NCBI GenBank assembly: GCA_036499395.1
Contig: DASYDW010000136.1
Location: 62,001 to 126,000, forward strand
DNA: 64,000 nt
Source: Pirellulales bacterium
GTDB lineage: Bacteria; Planctomycetota; Planctomycetia; Pirellulales; JACPPG01
Reading direction: 5' to 3'
The notes beneath the pieces were generated by a model. The model had not been told where the DNA came from. It ran no database searches and worked only from the letters and a program-made list of their open reading frames with translations. This document shows, piece by piece, positions 24,416 to 32,976 of this stretch (within the stretch, counting starts at the first letter, position 1; each line of letters opens with the position of its first letter). The position numbers were made by a program, and so were the translations under genes.

Positions 24416-26940
24416 GGCGTCCCTCCCAAAGCGCTATTGGCCGGCAATGTTCCTCGCATCTCCATGGGTTGATGCACAATCCAAATCGCGAGCACAAACA
24501 GTGCGACGATTAGAGCGGACCAGGGCAAGAACTTCTTTAGGGTGCGTCGTAACGACGACGGATCGTTGGCGGCCCGGAAAACGAGGTACAGCGACATGAG
24601 CAAACCGACATCGAGACTGAAAATCTCGGCTCTCAGCAACCAATCGGGCGGATCGATTGCACAGCAACGGCGCGCGATGCTCTGCGTGCCGGCGATCTTC
24701 CAGCCCCAGTCCCCGGCCAGGCGTACCGTGGCCGGCAGCCAGGTGTTTGCCCCGACAACCAGGTGAAATCCGTAATGGGCCAGCCACATCGCGGCGCCGA
24801 TCGGTGCGAGTGCCGGTGCGAATTGAGATACGACACCAGTGACGCTTGCAGCGAGGTCTTTCGAATCTCTCGCCAAGAAGCTAACGACCGTCAGCAACAA
24901 AAGAGGGATCACGATCAGGGACGTCAGCAGGTACATCGTCTCGACGGCCATCGGCGAAAAGCCTGTCGCGCGCTCGAGCCACTGCTCGGCATCCACGACC
25001 GGCGCGATCATGCCGGCAGCATTTGAGAAGGCGGCAAACGTCAAAAATGCAACGAGCGCCGCCACGTCGGCACGCTGCCCCAGCGGCGCCGCTACGTCTG
25101 AAGCACTGCGCGGCGCATCCGCCGTTCGAATGGCCGTCAAGATGCCAACGTTCGCCACCGGGCAAGCATGCACGCAATCTAGACAGAATGTGCAATCCAG
25201 ATTGTCGCGCTTGCGCGGCACGTGCAATTGCATTTCGCAGCCGCGTACGTTATCGCCTCCTCGCATGCATTCCTTCGTACGACACGAGGCACATACCGAC
25301 GTGTCCCTCACGCGCACCTGCCACGGCGAAACCAGCGACTGCACGAACTGAAACTGCCCGACCGGACAGACGTATTTACAAAATGCCGCCCCGCGAAAAA
25401 CAACGTCAACGACGAATGCTAGGACGAAATAACCGACAATGATCCAGGCCGTCCACCAAGGGCTTAGCCACAGATCGAGCGCTTCATAGGCCCAAAAGAA
25501 GAGCAGCAACAGGCCCACCGCGAGCCATTTCGAACGCAGCCAGGTCGGCCAATTCCAACGAGGCGACACAAAGCGGCGCGCGACGGCCCTGGGCAACGTC
25601 AAAGGGCACGCCATGCAAAACAAATTGCCCGCGAACAACAGCGTCAGCACCAGGATGCCGCGCCAATGCACCCACGGTAACACTCCGGCCAGATTGAGCG
25701 GCGCGACGTCGGGGCCCGTAAATCCGTCGATTACGATCACCGTGGCCAGCAGGAACAGCCCACATTGCAGAATTCGCCGCGTATAGGGCCAACTCAGTAC
25801 AGGCCCGAGGACGGGAATTCGCAGCAAGTCTGCGGACATAACTTTCCGCGATGGCCCGGCAAGGGTTGTCATCACTCCTTCGCCGCCAGCAAATTGCCGC
25901 GTGGACGCAAGACTCGCCAGCGCCAAACCGGTCGGATTTCGCGGAAGAACATCGAACATCGGCGATCGTGTAATGATCGGAAGGGCCACGTAGGCAGCAG
26001 ATTGCGTTTTTGCAGAATATGCCATGGCGATAGCGGGCCGAGGCCAGGCCGGTCCAATTTGCCGGGCTGAGAATCTGCCCTCACTCACGCGTGACTCCTC
26101 GCCACGATGCGTGCCGCGAATCCGACGCCCTGGATAGAGCAGTTGTGTCGCGATCCATGCGAGCGGCACCAGATAAGCAAGCGTACCCAGCACCCACATC
26201 AAGGCCCCTGCCACCGCCTGATCGGTCAGCGCCGAGAGGCCGCCAACGCGCGGCACGGCATCATAACGCGGATAGACGACGTGATCCGCAAAGGTCAAGA
26301 ACGCACAGAGCACTGTCGCAGGCATCGCCGCCAGAAACAGATACGGGAGCATTGCCGCCCGTGGCCACAGCGGTCGACTGGGCCAAGGTTGCACGACGGG
26401 CCACCAGAACAACATCGCGCTAACAAAAAAACAGGCATGTTCCGCTATGTGCCAAAACTCACTGCCGAGCGCCAACTCGTACATCACCGGGATGTGCCAG
26501 ATCCACAGCATGACCGTGGCCGCCACCCAGCCTGTCGGCGGATACGTGAGCCACTCGACGGCGATGTGAACGGCCCGCAACCGCAGCAATGGAGCGATCC
26601 AATACCTCAGCACCTCGCGCGGTAAACCGCGCATTAAAGGTAGCTGCGGCGTGCCGAGCAGCAACAAGGGCGGCGCGACGTACATCAGCAACATGTGCTG
26701 AACCATGTGCGCCGAAAGCAAGAGCCCCGAAAACGGCTCAAGCGGCGAACAGACCGCCAATAACAGCGCCGCAAGTCCAGCAAAGAACGCCGTTAGATGG
26801 TAACCGGTCCAATGCGAGCCGGGCCGAAGAACAAGCTGCCGCCAGCCGCGCGCGTAGATGACCCCAGTAATGACGCACGCGAAAATCGTCCAGGGAGCCA
26901 GCGACCACGAGCGAAGAAACGCGGCGACAGTCGGATTCAT
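24412..26940 (-). CDS. CtaG-like oxidase assembly protein fused to a FixG/NapH-like 4Fe-4S membrane protein
   Basis: An 842-residue membrane protein with two parts. Residues 1 to about 270 resemble caa3-type CtaG: many membrane helices with HMVQHMLLMYVAPPLLLLG, LWIWHIPVMYELAL and HIAEHACFFVSAMLFWWPV. Residues from about 380 contain further helices and ferredoxin-type cysteines: FCKYVCPVG, CASCRTKECMRGG and CTFCLDCVHACPVANVG, as in FixG/NapH. The linker (about 270-360) is poor in hydrophobic order. An internal ATG at 25872 has AAGGAG only two bases before it, so two formerly separate genes joined in frame is a real alternative. CtaG-type proteins help put copper into cytochrome oxidase; the iron-sulfur part suggests electron supply. 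Confidence 0.75.
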   Translation of the reverse strand: MNPTVAAFLRSWSLAPWTIFACVITGVIYARGWRQLVLRPGSHWTGYHLTAFFAGLAALLLAVCSPLEPFSGLLLSAHMVQHMLLMYVAPPLLLLGTPQLPLMRGLPREVLRYWIAPLLRLRAVHIAVEWLTYPPTGWVAATVMLWIWHIPVMYELALGSEFWHIAEHACFFVSAMLFWWPVVQPWPSRPLWPRAAMLPYLFLAAMPATVLCAFLTFADHVVYPRYDAVPRVGGLSALTDQAVAGALMWVLGTLAYLVPLAWIATQLLYPGRRIRGTHRGEESRVSEGRFSARQIGPAWPRPAIAMAYSAKTQSAAYVALPIITRSPMFDVLPRNPTGLALASLASTRQFAGGEGVMTTLAGPSRKVMSADLLRIPVLGPVLSWPYTRRILQCGLFLLATVIVIDGFTGPDVAPLNLAGVLPWVHWRGILVLTLLFAGNLFCMACPLTLPRAVARRFVSPRWNWPTWLRSKWLAVGLLLLFFWAYEALDLWLSPWWTAWIIVGYFVLAFVVDVVFRGAAFCKYVCPVGQFQFVQSLVSPWQVRVRDTSVCASCRTKECMRGGDNVRGCEMQLHVPRKRDNLDCTFCLDCVHACPVANVGILTAIRTADAPRSASDVAAPLGQRADVAALVAFLTFAAFSNAAGMIAPVVDAEQWLERATGFSPMAVETMYLLTSLIVIPLLLLTVVSFLARDSKDLAASVTGVVSQFAPALAPIGAAMWLAHYGFHLVVGANTWLPATVRLAGDWGWKIAGTQSIARRCCAIDPPDWLLRAEIFSLDVGLLMSLYLVFRAANDPSSLRRTLKKFLPWSALIVALFVLAIWIVHQPMEMRGTLPANSALGGTP

Positions 26941-26995
26941 GATCGCTGCGCTCGATTCTTCTTTGAAGGCGCCTCACAGACGCAGACCATCTAGG

Positions 26996-28444
26996 CTATT
27001 TTCCCGCGGCCACATCGGCAGGCTCGGGCGCGCCCGCGACAGGCTTTCCTAACGTGCTCAAGAACGAGACCAACGCCTCGACCTCGGCGGGCGAAAGCTG
27101 CTTGCCGTAAGCCGGCATGTTGCCTCCTCCCTGAATCACCTGACGAATCAGCTCGTCACGCACCAAACGCGTTGAGACAGTTGTCAGGTCTGGGCCGCGT
27201 TTCCCCCCTGCTCCGTCCAACGCGTGACAGTTCCGACACGTCTTATTCTGAAACACAGCCGCACCCTGCAATTGCTGTGGCGAAAGATCCTTCACCATCT
27301 GCTCGGGCACCGGCGTGCCGCTCCAAGCATTCATATCAGGCGACCACGGGGCGACATTCCCCAACCACCACAGCACGCCATAAACAGCGAAGAACAGCAA
27401 CACGATCAACACCGTGGCCGGTCGCCGGCGCGGGCTGCGTTCTCCCTTGCCAGCAACGAAAGGGAGCAACACAAGAATTGCGATGCCCACGACCGGCATC
27501 ACAAGCATGATGGCCGTTTCCATCTGCGGCGGAGATAGCGCCAGCAAGGCGAACAGTGGCAAGAAGTACCAGTCGGGACGTGGCTCGGCCGCGATCAACG
27601 TTGGGTCGGGCGGTCCGCTGGGCCCTTTCGGCCCAAACGAGATCGCCAACGCAAACACGACCAGCACGCAACATGCCGAGAAGAGCGCGTCTTTCATAAA
27701 ATCGTAGGGAAAAAACGGCTCCCCTTCGGCCAATTCCTTTGAGTATTCCGCGTCATAAGTTTGCGGATCTACTGGTCTGCCCGCGCGGGGGCGCGACGAA
27801 ATGCCTTGCCGTACAACCAGGTACAAATGAGGCACCAACAGCAAAATTGCCAGTGCCGGCAAGACAAACACGTGCAAGCCGAAGAATCGGCTCAGCGTTT
27901 CACCACCGATGTTGGGACCGCCGAGTAATACATGCACAAGGGCAGGTCCGATCACTGGAACGCGCCCCGTCATGGCCGCCCCCACGCCGACACCCCAATA
28001 GGCATCCTGATCCCAGCGCAGCACCTGGCCGGTGAATGCCAGCCCCAAGGTTACGAACAATAGTCCCACGCCTAACAGCCACGTCAACTCGCGAGGATAT
28101 TTGAACGCTCCCATCAGGACCACGCGCGTGGCATGACAGACCAACATCACGACCATGCCGGTCGCACTCCAATAATGCACGGCGCGCAGCAGCCAACCAA
28201 GCGGTTGCTCGGTATTCAAATATTCCAGACTTGTGTAAGCATCAGCCGCCGACGGCACGTACACCACGGCCAAACAGATGCCTGTGATGATTTGCAGCAC
28301 GAACATCGATAGCGTGGCGCTGCCAAACACGTAGAACCATCCCAGCCCACGCGGCACGGGATGCACGAGAATCGGCAACATGGCGCTGCGCAGCCCGAGC
28401 CGGTCATCCAGCCAGCCAACCACGTTACCCACGATCGATCGCAT
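26996..28444 (-). CDS. cytochrome b with C-terminal cytochrome c domain (bc complex)
   Basis: A 482-residue protein combining cytochrome b and c. The N-terminal b part has two heme-b His pairs: HYWSATGMVVMLVCH (13 residues between the His) and LHVFVLPALAILLLVPH (14 between, as in b6-type). The quinol site motif is PDWY in AEPRPDWYFLPLFALLA, a variant of PEWY. After the C-terminal membrane helices comes a cytochrome c domain with CRNCH (403-407) and a likely axial Met443 in NMPAYG. It lies 12 bases after the Rieske gene. Together they form the quinol-oxidising complex that passes electrons to the oxidase encoded upstream. Confidence 0.88.
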   Translation of the reverse strand: MRSIVGNVVGWLDDRLGLRSAMLPILVHPVPRGLGWFYVFGSATLSMFVLQIITGICLAVVYVPSAADAYTSLEYLNTEQPLGWLLRAVHYWSATGMVVMLVCHATRVVLMGAFKYPRELTWLLGVGLLFVTLGLAFTGQVLRWDQDAYWGVGVGAAMTGRVPVIGPALVHVLLGGPNIGGETLSRFFGLHVFVLPALAILLLVPHLYLVVRQGISSRPRAGRPVDPQTYDAEYSKELAEGEPFFPYDFMKDALFSACCVLVVFALAISFGPKGPSGPPDPTLIAAEPRPDWYFLPLFALLALSPPQMETAIMLVMPVVGIAILVLLPFVAGKGERSPRRRPATVLIVLLFFAVYGVLWWLGNVAPWSPDMNAWSGTPVPEQMVKDLSPQQLQGAAVFQNKTCRNCHALDGAGGKRGPDLTTVSTRLVRDELIRQVIQGGGNMPAYGKQLSPAEVEALVSFLSTLGKPVAGAPEPADVAAGK

Positions 28445-28456
28445 GTTCGAATTCTT

Positions 28457-28993
28457 TCAGCCAGGTTGCTGCAGGGTTGGCAAACGCCCGGCCCGGATCG
28501 ACAGTCGGCCGTTCGCCACACGATTTTCAAGCACATAAAGCCCACGCGGCGGCGGCCCCGAGGCATGACTGCCGTCTTCGTAATACACGCCACCATGACA
28601 GGGGCAGAGAAACAGACCCGATTGCGGAAACCAGGAAACGGGGCAGCCCAAGTGCGTGCAGTTCACGGAAAATACTTGAAATACGTCGGGCCCTGCACGC
28701 CGAACATAGGCGGCCAAACGTTGCGAATCGCCATCCCACGGTCGATGGAGCGGATCGACAAAGTCGACCAGTCGCGTCTGCTTTTCAGGGAAATCTTCGA
28801 CCGGCCCCAGGTCAATCCATTCGTTGGTCGGCGTGCGCAGCACCGGCGATAGCAAATAACCCAAGATCGGCACACCCGCTGCCACGGTCGATAGCGCGCC
28901 CAGCACAACGCTCAGCCAGCCCAGCACGCGCCGGCGGTGCGGATCAGCCGGCGCGGCATCGGCGGGTGCCTGCGAATGTTCTGTCGTTGTCAT
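28457..28993 (-). CDS. Rieske iron-sulfur protein of the bc complex
   Basis: A 178-residue Rieske protein. A Tat-like signal/anchor at the N-terminus (PHRRRVLGWLSVVLGAL) precedes the membrane segment. The 2Fe-2S motifs are CTHLGCP and CPCHGG, giving the two Cys and two His ligands, and PPPRGLYVLE closes the cluster fold. The ATG overlaps the stop of the diheme cytochrome gene (ATGA). It is the 2Fe-2S subunit of the quinol:cytochrome c oxidoreductase with the cytochrome b-c protein that follows. Confidence 0.92.
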   Translation of the reverse strand: MTTTEHSQAPADAAPADPHRRRVLGWLSVVLGALSTVAAGVPILGYLLSPVLRTPTNEWIDLGPVEDFPEKQTRLVDFVDPLHRPWDGDSQRLAAYVRRAGPDVFQVFSVNCTHLGCPVSWFPQSGLFLCPCHGGVYYEDGSHASGPPPRGLYVLENRVANGRLSIRAGRLPTLQQPG

Positions 28994-29778
28994 AATCCCC
29001 CCGCCTGATCGGTCGGCTCTTTGTGGCTATCCATGGGATGTCGCCACGAAGCAAGTAACGCCACGACCTCCGCGATTTGTTGGTTCGAGAGCGGCTTACC
29101 GTCGGGCAGCATCGCGCCCAAGCGGCGAAAATCCGGCATGCCAAGATCCGCGCGACCCGTGATCACGATTCGCCGTAGCGCCTGATCACTGATCAGTGAT
29201 AGAAATGCCGCATCATGCAAAGCCCCGGCCTCCTTGCCTCCTTGCCCCTGCGCGCCATGGCAGTTGCCGCACGCGAGTCCGAAGAGTTGCAAGGCGGTCT
29301 CATGGTTCTTTGAGGATTGCCCCTCTGCGGCATCGCCCGGAGCAACATACGCCGGCAGCGACGCAGCGTCCGCGACGTCTGCCTTGCCCCACTTCGACCG
29401 CACGCCGCGCACGAGAATCGCGATCTGCTCATCGGTCAACGTGCCGCCGCTCCCTCTTGAAAAGGCGGGCATCAAAGTCGACGTGCGTCCCTGGGAAACT
29501 ACACGTGTGAATTCGGCATCGGGAATAATGGCCAGGAAGAGCGAGTCATTCAGGGGTGGCGCCGGACCAAACTTGCCGTCAGCGCCGTGACAACCCGAAC
29601 AGTTCTGGGCAAACAGTTTCACAAAGTCGCGGATCTCGCCAGGCCGCTCGAAGTGCTTGAGCGCTTCGCGACGTCCGCAGCCCGCCAGTGCCATAACCGC
29701 GAGTGCCACGGCCGCCAGCGCGCAGCACAAGCCGATAATACGGCGTGAATCTGGCAGCGTTCTCGAATTAACGTTCAT
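28990..29778 (-). CDS. diheme cytochrome c lipoprotein
   Basis: A 262-residue exported protein with two class I cytochrome c domains. The N-terminus has a lipoprotein signal (LAVMALAGCGRRE, lipobox ALAGC). The hemes attach at CSGCH (in AQNCSGCHGADGKFGP) and CGNCH (in LACGNCHGAQGQGG). Both domains end with helices of the LTDEQIAILVRGVR and LSNQQIAEVVALLASW type. The ATG at 29778 gives the signal peptide; a longer start near 30204 adds an unsignalled stretch overlapping the preceding gene. It could shuttle electrons from the bc complex to the oxidase. Confidence 0.85.
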   Translation of the reverse strand: MNVNSRTLPDSRRIIGLCCALAAVALAVMALAGCGRREALKHFERPGEIRDFVKLFAQNCSGCHGADGKFGPAPPLNDSLFLAIIPDAEFTRVVSQGRTSTLMPAFSRGSGGTLTDEQIAILVRGVRSKWGKADVADAASLPAYVAPGDAAEGQSSKNHETALQLFGLACGNCHGAQGQGGKEAGALHDAAFLSLISDQALRRIVITGRADLGMPDFRRLGAMLPDGKPLSNQQIAEVVALLASWRHPMDSHKEPTDQAGGL

Positions 29779-29834
29779 AAAGACGATGGCACACGTTTCA
29801 CAAGCAGAATTGGATTCGAAAACGACATTGTTGG

Positions 29835-30632
29835 CTAAACCGGACGCAAAGGGACCTTCTTCGATCGCACCACGACCAGGCCGGCCGTCGCGCCGTAAAC
29901 GACTTGCGAAGCAATGAACCACGGCCAATCGACGCGCGAGTTCATTACCGGGTTCAGCACGCCCATAAAGCCATATATGGCGCCTGTCCATAACAGCGGC
30001 GCGATCACTCCGCCCCATAACACGGGATAGCGTGGCAAGGTCGGCAATAAAATTCCGTAAAACAATCCGGACGTCGCCGACACAATTGTGTGAATCACCA
30101 AGCCAAGCACAAGCGCCGTCGCATCGAATTGCTCGAGCTCGGCGCCCGTCATTTCGGACATTGATGGAAGCAACATCGCGGCCAGCAGATTCACCGGGTA
30201 CCAAATCCCGCGCCCACTCACTAGGCCGTAGGCCAAGGCAACGATGGCCATGGCTGCGCCGCCGACGATGCCGCCGCGCACACCGGTCGAGTAAGGATGC
30301 ACCTGGGCTGGCACTTGCATGCGCGCGATAAAGCCGCGCGGCCTTGATTCAATCGCCACGTCAACTCGTTCGATGGCACGCGCCCGTTGGTCGATCGGCA
30401 CCCAGGCATGCTCTTCCTCGCCGCGACCGGGTAGCAGTTGCGAAATCCAACGAGCCAGACCGCCGATCAATAACGCCGCCCCTAAGCCCGACAAAGCCCA
30501 ATTCGTCACACAGCCTGCACACAACAGCGTAATGCCCAGCGAAACGACCAGCGGTGACGCCGTCTCGATCGGCATCCGGATCGTTTCACGGTTCGCGCCG
30601 TGCTCGGCCATCGTTGCTTCCGAACTATTCAT
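29835..30632 (-). CDS. integral membrane protein of unknown function inside the respiratory island
   Basis: A 265-residue protein with about six hydrophobic helices: two in the N-terminal 70 residues (LVVSLGITLLCAGCVTNWALSGLGAALLIGGLA as one paired region) and four in the C-terminal half (GGIVGGAAMAIVALAYGLV, LVLGLVIHTIVSATSG, GVIAPLLWTGAIYGFMGVL, IASQVVYGATAGLVVV). A soluble loop of about 60 residues separates them. I do not recognise the family; it is not a standard oxidase subunit IV. It lies between coxC (35-base gap) and the diheme cytochrome (56-base gap), so it is likely a subunit or assembly factor of this oxidase complex. Confidence 0.7.
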   Translation of the reverse strand: MNSSEATMAEHGANRETIRMPIETASPLVVSLGITLLCAGCVTNWALSGLGAALLIGGLARWISQLLPGRGEEEHAWVPIDQRARAIERVDVAIESRPRGFIARMQVPAQVHPYSTGVRGGIVGGAAMAIVALAYGLVSGRGIWYPVNLLAAMLLPSMSEMTGAELEQFDATALVLGLVIHTIVSATSGLFYGILLPTLPRYPVLWGGVIAPLLWTGAIYGFMGVLNPVMNSRVDWPWFIASQVVYGATAGLVVVRSKKVPLRPV

Positions 30633-30667
30633 ATTGCGGGTGCCGTCTTGTTGCCTATGCGGTCATG

Positions 30668-31300
30668 TCAGCGGCCAATGACATACACGACGGTAAAAAC
30701 CACTAACCACACCGAATCGACGAGATGCCAGTACCAACTCACCACCTCGAAACCCACCTGATGTTGCTGCGATACGAATCGTTTCGCTGACAACGCAAGC
30801 ATCAACGTCAACACGATCACGCCCACCGTGACGTGCAGCGCATGAAATCCGACCAAGGTGAAATAGGTCGTGCCGAAAAGGTTCGTACCAATCGTGAGTC
30901 CGTGCTCGACGATCAAGTCGCGCCACTCCGCCGCCGTCCCCGCCAAGAACGCAATTCCCAGGAGAATCGTCGCGGCCAGCCATCGGCGAAAGGCAGACAA
31001 GTCTCCTTGACGAAGTGCGCTGTTTGCCCAATGCACGGTAAAGCTGCTCGACACGAGCGCAATGGTGCCGGCGATCACCAGCGGCCAGCGCAGCACCTCG
31101 GCCGGCGTTGGTCCTATCGTGTCTTTTCCCAAATAGGTGATGTACGCCACGATCAACGTGCTGAAGAACGCCGCTTCGGAACAAATGAAGCACGCCATCC
31201 CGACCTGCACGCGATGCTCTTCGTTGAAATCGGCGGCCGGGAATCCACGATGATGCCCGTGGCCGGTTGCGGCGGCGCTAGTCAGATGTGCTTCACTCAT
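30668..31300 (-). CDS. ctaE: cytochrome c oxidase subunit III
   Basis: A 210-residue heme-copper oxidase subunit III with five or six membrane helices. Family marks are CFICSEAAFFSTLIVAYITYLG near the N-terminus, the conserved Glu region around TNLFGTTYFTLVGFHALHVTVGVIVL, and QHQVGFEVVSWYWHLVDSVWLVVFTVVYV at the end (HxxD...W pattern). It starts 12 bases after coxA and belongs to the oxidase operon. Confidence 0.92.
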   Translation of the reverse strand: MSEAHLTSAAATGHGHHRGFPAADFNEEHRVQVGMACFICSEAAFFSTLIVAYITYLGKDTIGPTPAEVLRWPLVIAGTIALVSSSFTVHWANSALRQGDLSAFRRWLAATILLGIAFLAGTAAEWRDLIVEHGLTIGTNLFGTTYFTLVGFHALHVTVGVIVLTLMLALSAKRFVSQQHQVGFEVVSWYWHLVDSVWLVVFTVVYVIGR

Positions 31301-31312
31301 GAATCGGGTGTC

Positions 31313-32956
31313 CTACTCGTGTTCCCAGTCGGGATCTTCCGGATGCTTCAAATCCCATAGCGGCCGGCGGCTCCGCACGATCGGGATTTCTTCGAAGTTG
31401 TAGTGCGCCGGGGGCGAAGTCGTGGCCCATTCGAGCGTCCACGCATCCCACGGATCATCACCGCTCGATTCCCCGCGCCGCCACGACACAAACAGATTCC
31501 AGAAGAAGAACAAGAAGCTGACCGCCAGCAGCATGGCGCCGACAGTCGAAAGCTGATTCCAGATCGTCCAACCACGATCGGCCGAATACGTGTAAATGCG
31601 CCTCGGCATTCCCAGCAGGCCGGCGATATGCATGGGAAAAAAGGTGAGGTTAAAGCCGGCAAGCATCAGCCAGAAGTGCCAGCGTGCCAGGCGCTCGCTC
31701 AACAAACGGCCGGTCATCTTCGGAAACCAGAAGTAATAGGCGGCCATGATGGCGAACAAGCTGCCGCCAAACAGCACATAATGAAAATGCCCGACCACGA
31801 AGTAGCTGTCGCTGACTTGCCAGTCGATCGGCACCGCGGCCAGCATAATGCCAGTCAATCCTCCGATTAGAAACATCGCCAAAAAGCCCACCGCGAACAG
31901 CATTGGCGATTGCATGCGAATCTTGCCGCCGTAAATCGTGGCGATCCAGTTGAACATCTTGATGCCGGTCGGCACCGCGATCAGAAACGACGCTCCCGAA
32001 AAAATCGCATCCAAGGCATCGCTCATGCCTACCGTGAACATGTGATGCGCCCAGACCCCCATCGAGATCACGCCGATCACCACTGTTGCCGCCGCGACCG
32101 ACTCGTAGCCAAAAATCACCTTGCGCGAAAAGACGGGCACGACCTCGGAAATGATTCCAAAGGCCGGCAGCGCCATGATGTACACTTCGGGATGCCCGAA
32201 GAACCAGAACAGGTGCTGCCATAACAATGCCGAGCCGCCGGCCTGCGTATCGAAAAAATGCGCGCCCAACCCCCTATCCAGCAGCAACATGATCGCGGCA
32301 GCCGTGAACGGCGGCAGTGCAAAGATCAATAACACACCATCGAACATCATCATCCACACGAACAGCGGCACCCGCGCCAGCGACATGCCGGGGGCTCGCA
32401 TGACCAGAATCGTGGTCACCAAATTCACGGCCGTGGCCGTGGTGCCGATGCCGCTGACCATGAGTCCGAGAATCCAATAGTCGGTGCTATGGTCGCGCGA
32501 AAAGGCGTACTCCGTCAGCGGCGCATAGGCGAACCAACCTACGTTCGGAGCACCCCCGGCCAGAAAGCTCAGGTACGTCAGCGTTCCGCCGAAGGCGAAC
32601 ATCCAGTAGCTGAAGGCATTCAACCGGGGAAACGCCATATCCCGCGCACCGATCATCAGCGGAATCAGGTAATTTCCAAATCCGAATAGCATCGGCATGA
32701 CGACGAAGAAGACCATCGTCGTGCCGTGCATGGTAAAGAGCTGGTTGAACATGTCCGGTCCAACCAGGTGAGAGTCCGGCACCCACAGCTGCGCGCGTAT
32801 GATCAGCGCCTCGAGCCCCCCCACGGCCATGAATATCAGGCTCGTGATGATGTACAGGATGCCGATCTGCTTGTGGTCGAGCGTCGTCGCCCACGACGGC
32901 GCACGTTGGGCGACCGGTGGCGAAACGTTCTCGGCGGGATGATCGAGCACAGCCAT
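31313..32956 (-). CDS. ctaD: cytochrome c oxidase subunit I
   Basis: A 547-residue heme-copper oxidase subunit I, the catalytic subunit that reduces oxygen and pumps protons. Visible motifs: the low-spin heme His region TMHGTTMVFFVV; FFGHPEVYIMALPAFG with the cross-linked His-Tyr (the GHPEV form of A1-type oxidases); WAHHMFTVGM with the CuB His pair; and VVGHFHYVLFGGSLFA carrying the heme a/a3 ligands. The N-terminus is APSWATTLDHKQIGILYI. It follows coxB by 20 bases. Confidence 0.95.
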   Translation of the reverse strand: MAVLDHPAENVSPPVAQRAPSWATTLDHKQIGILYIITSLIFMAVGGLEALIIRAQLWVPDSHLVGPDMFNQLFTMHGTTMVFFVVMPMLFGFGNYLIPLMIGARDMAFPRLNAFSYWMFAFGGTLTYLSFLAGGAPNVGWFAYAPLTEYAFSRDHSTDYWILGLMVSGIGTTATAVNLVTTILVMRAPGMSLARVPLFVWMMMFDGVLLIFALPPFTAAAIMLLLDRGLGAHFFDTQAGGSALLWQHLFWFFGHPEVYIMALPAFGIISEVVPVFSRKVIFGYESVAAATVVIGVISMGVWAHHMFTVGMSDALDAIFSGASFLIAVPTGIKMFNWIATIYGGKIRMQSPMLFAVGFLAMFLIGGLTGIMLAAVPIDWQVSDSYFVVGHFHYVLFGGSLFAIMAAYYFWFPKMTGRLLSERLARWHFWLMLAGFNLTFFPMHIAGLLGMPRRIYTYSADRGWTIWNQLSTVGAMLLAVSFLFFFWNLFVSWRRGESSGDDPWDAWTLEWATTSPPAHYNFEEIPIVRSRRPLWDLKHPEDPDWEHE

Positions 32957-32976
32957 ATAAGCAGAACGAACGACAA

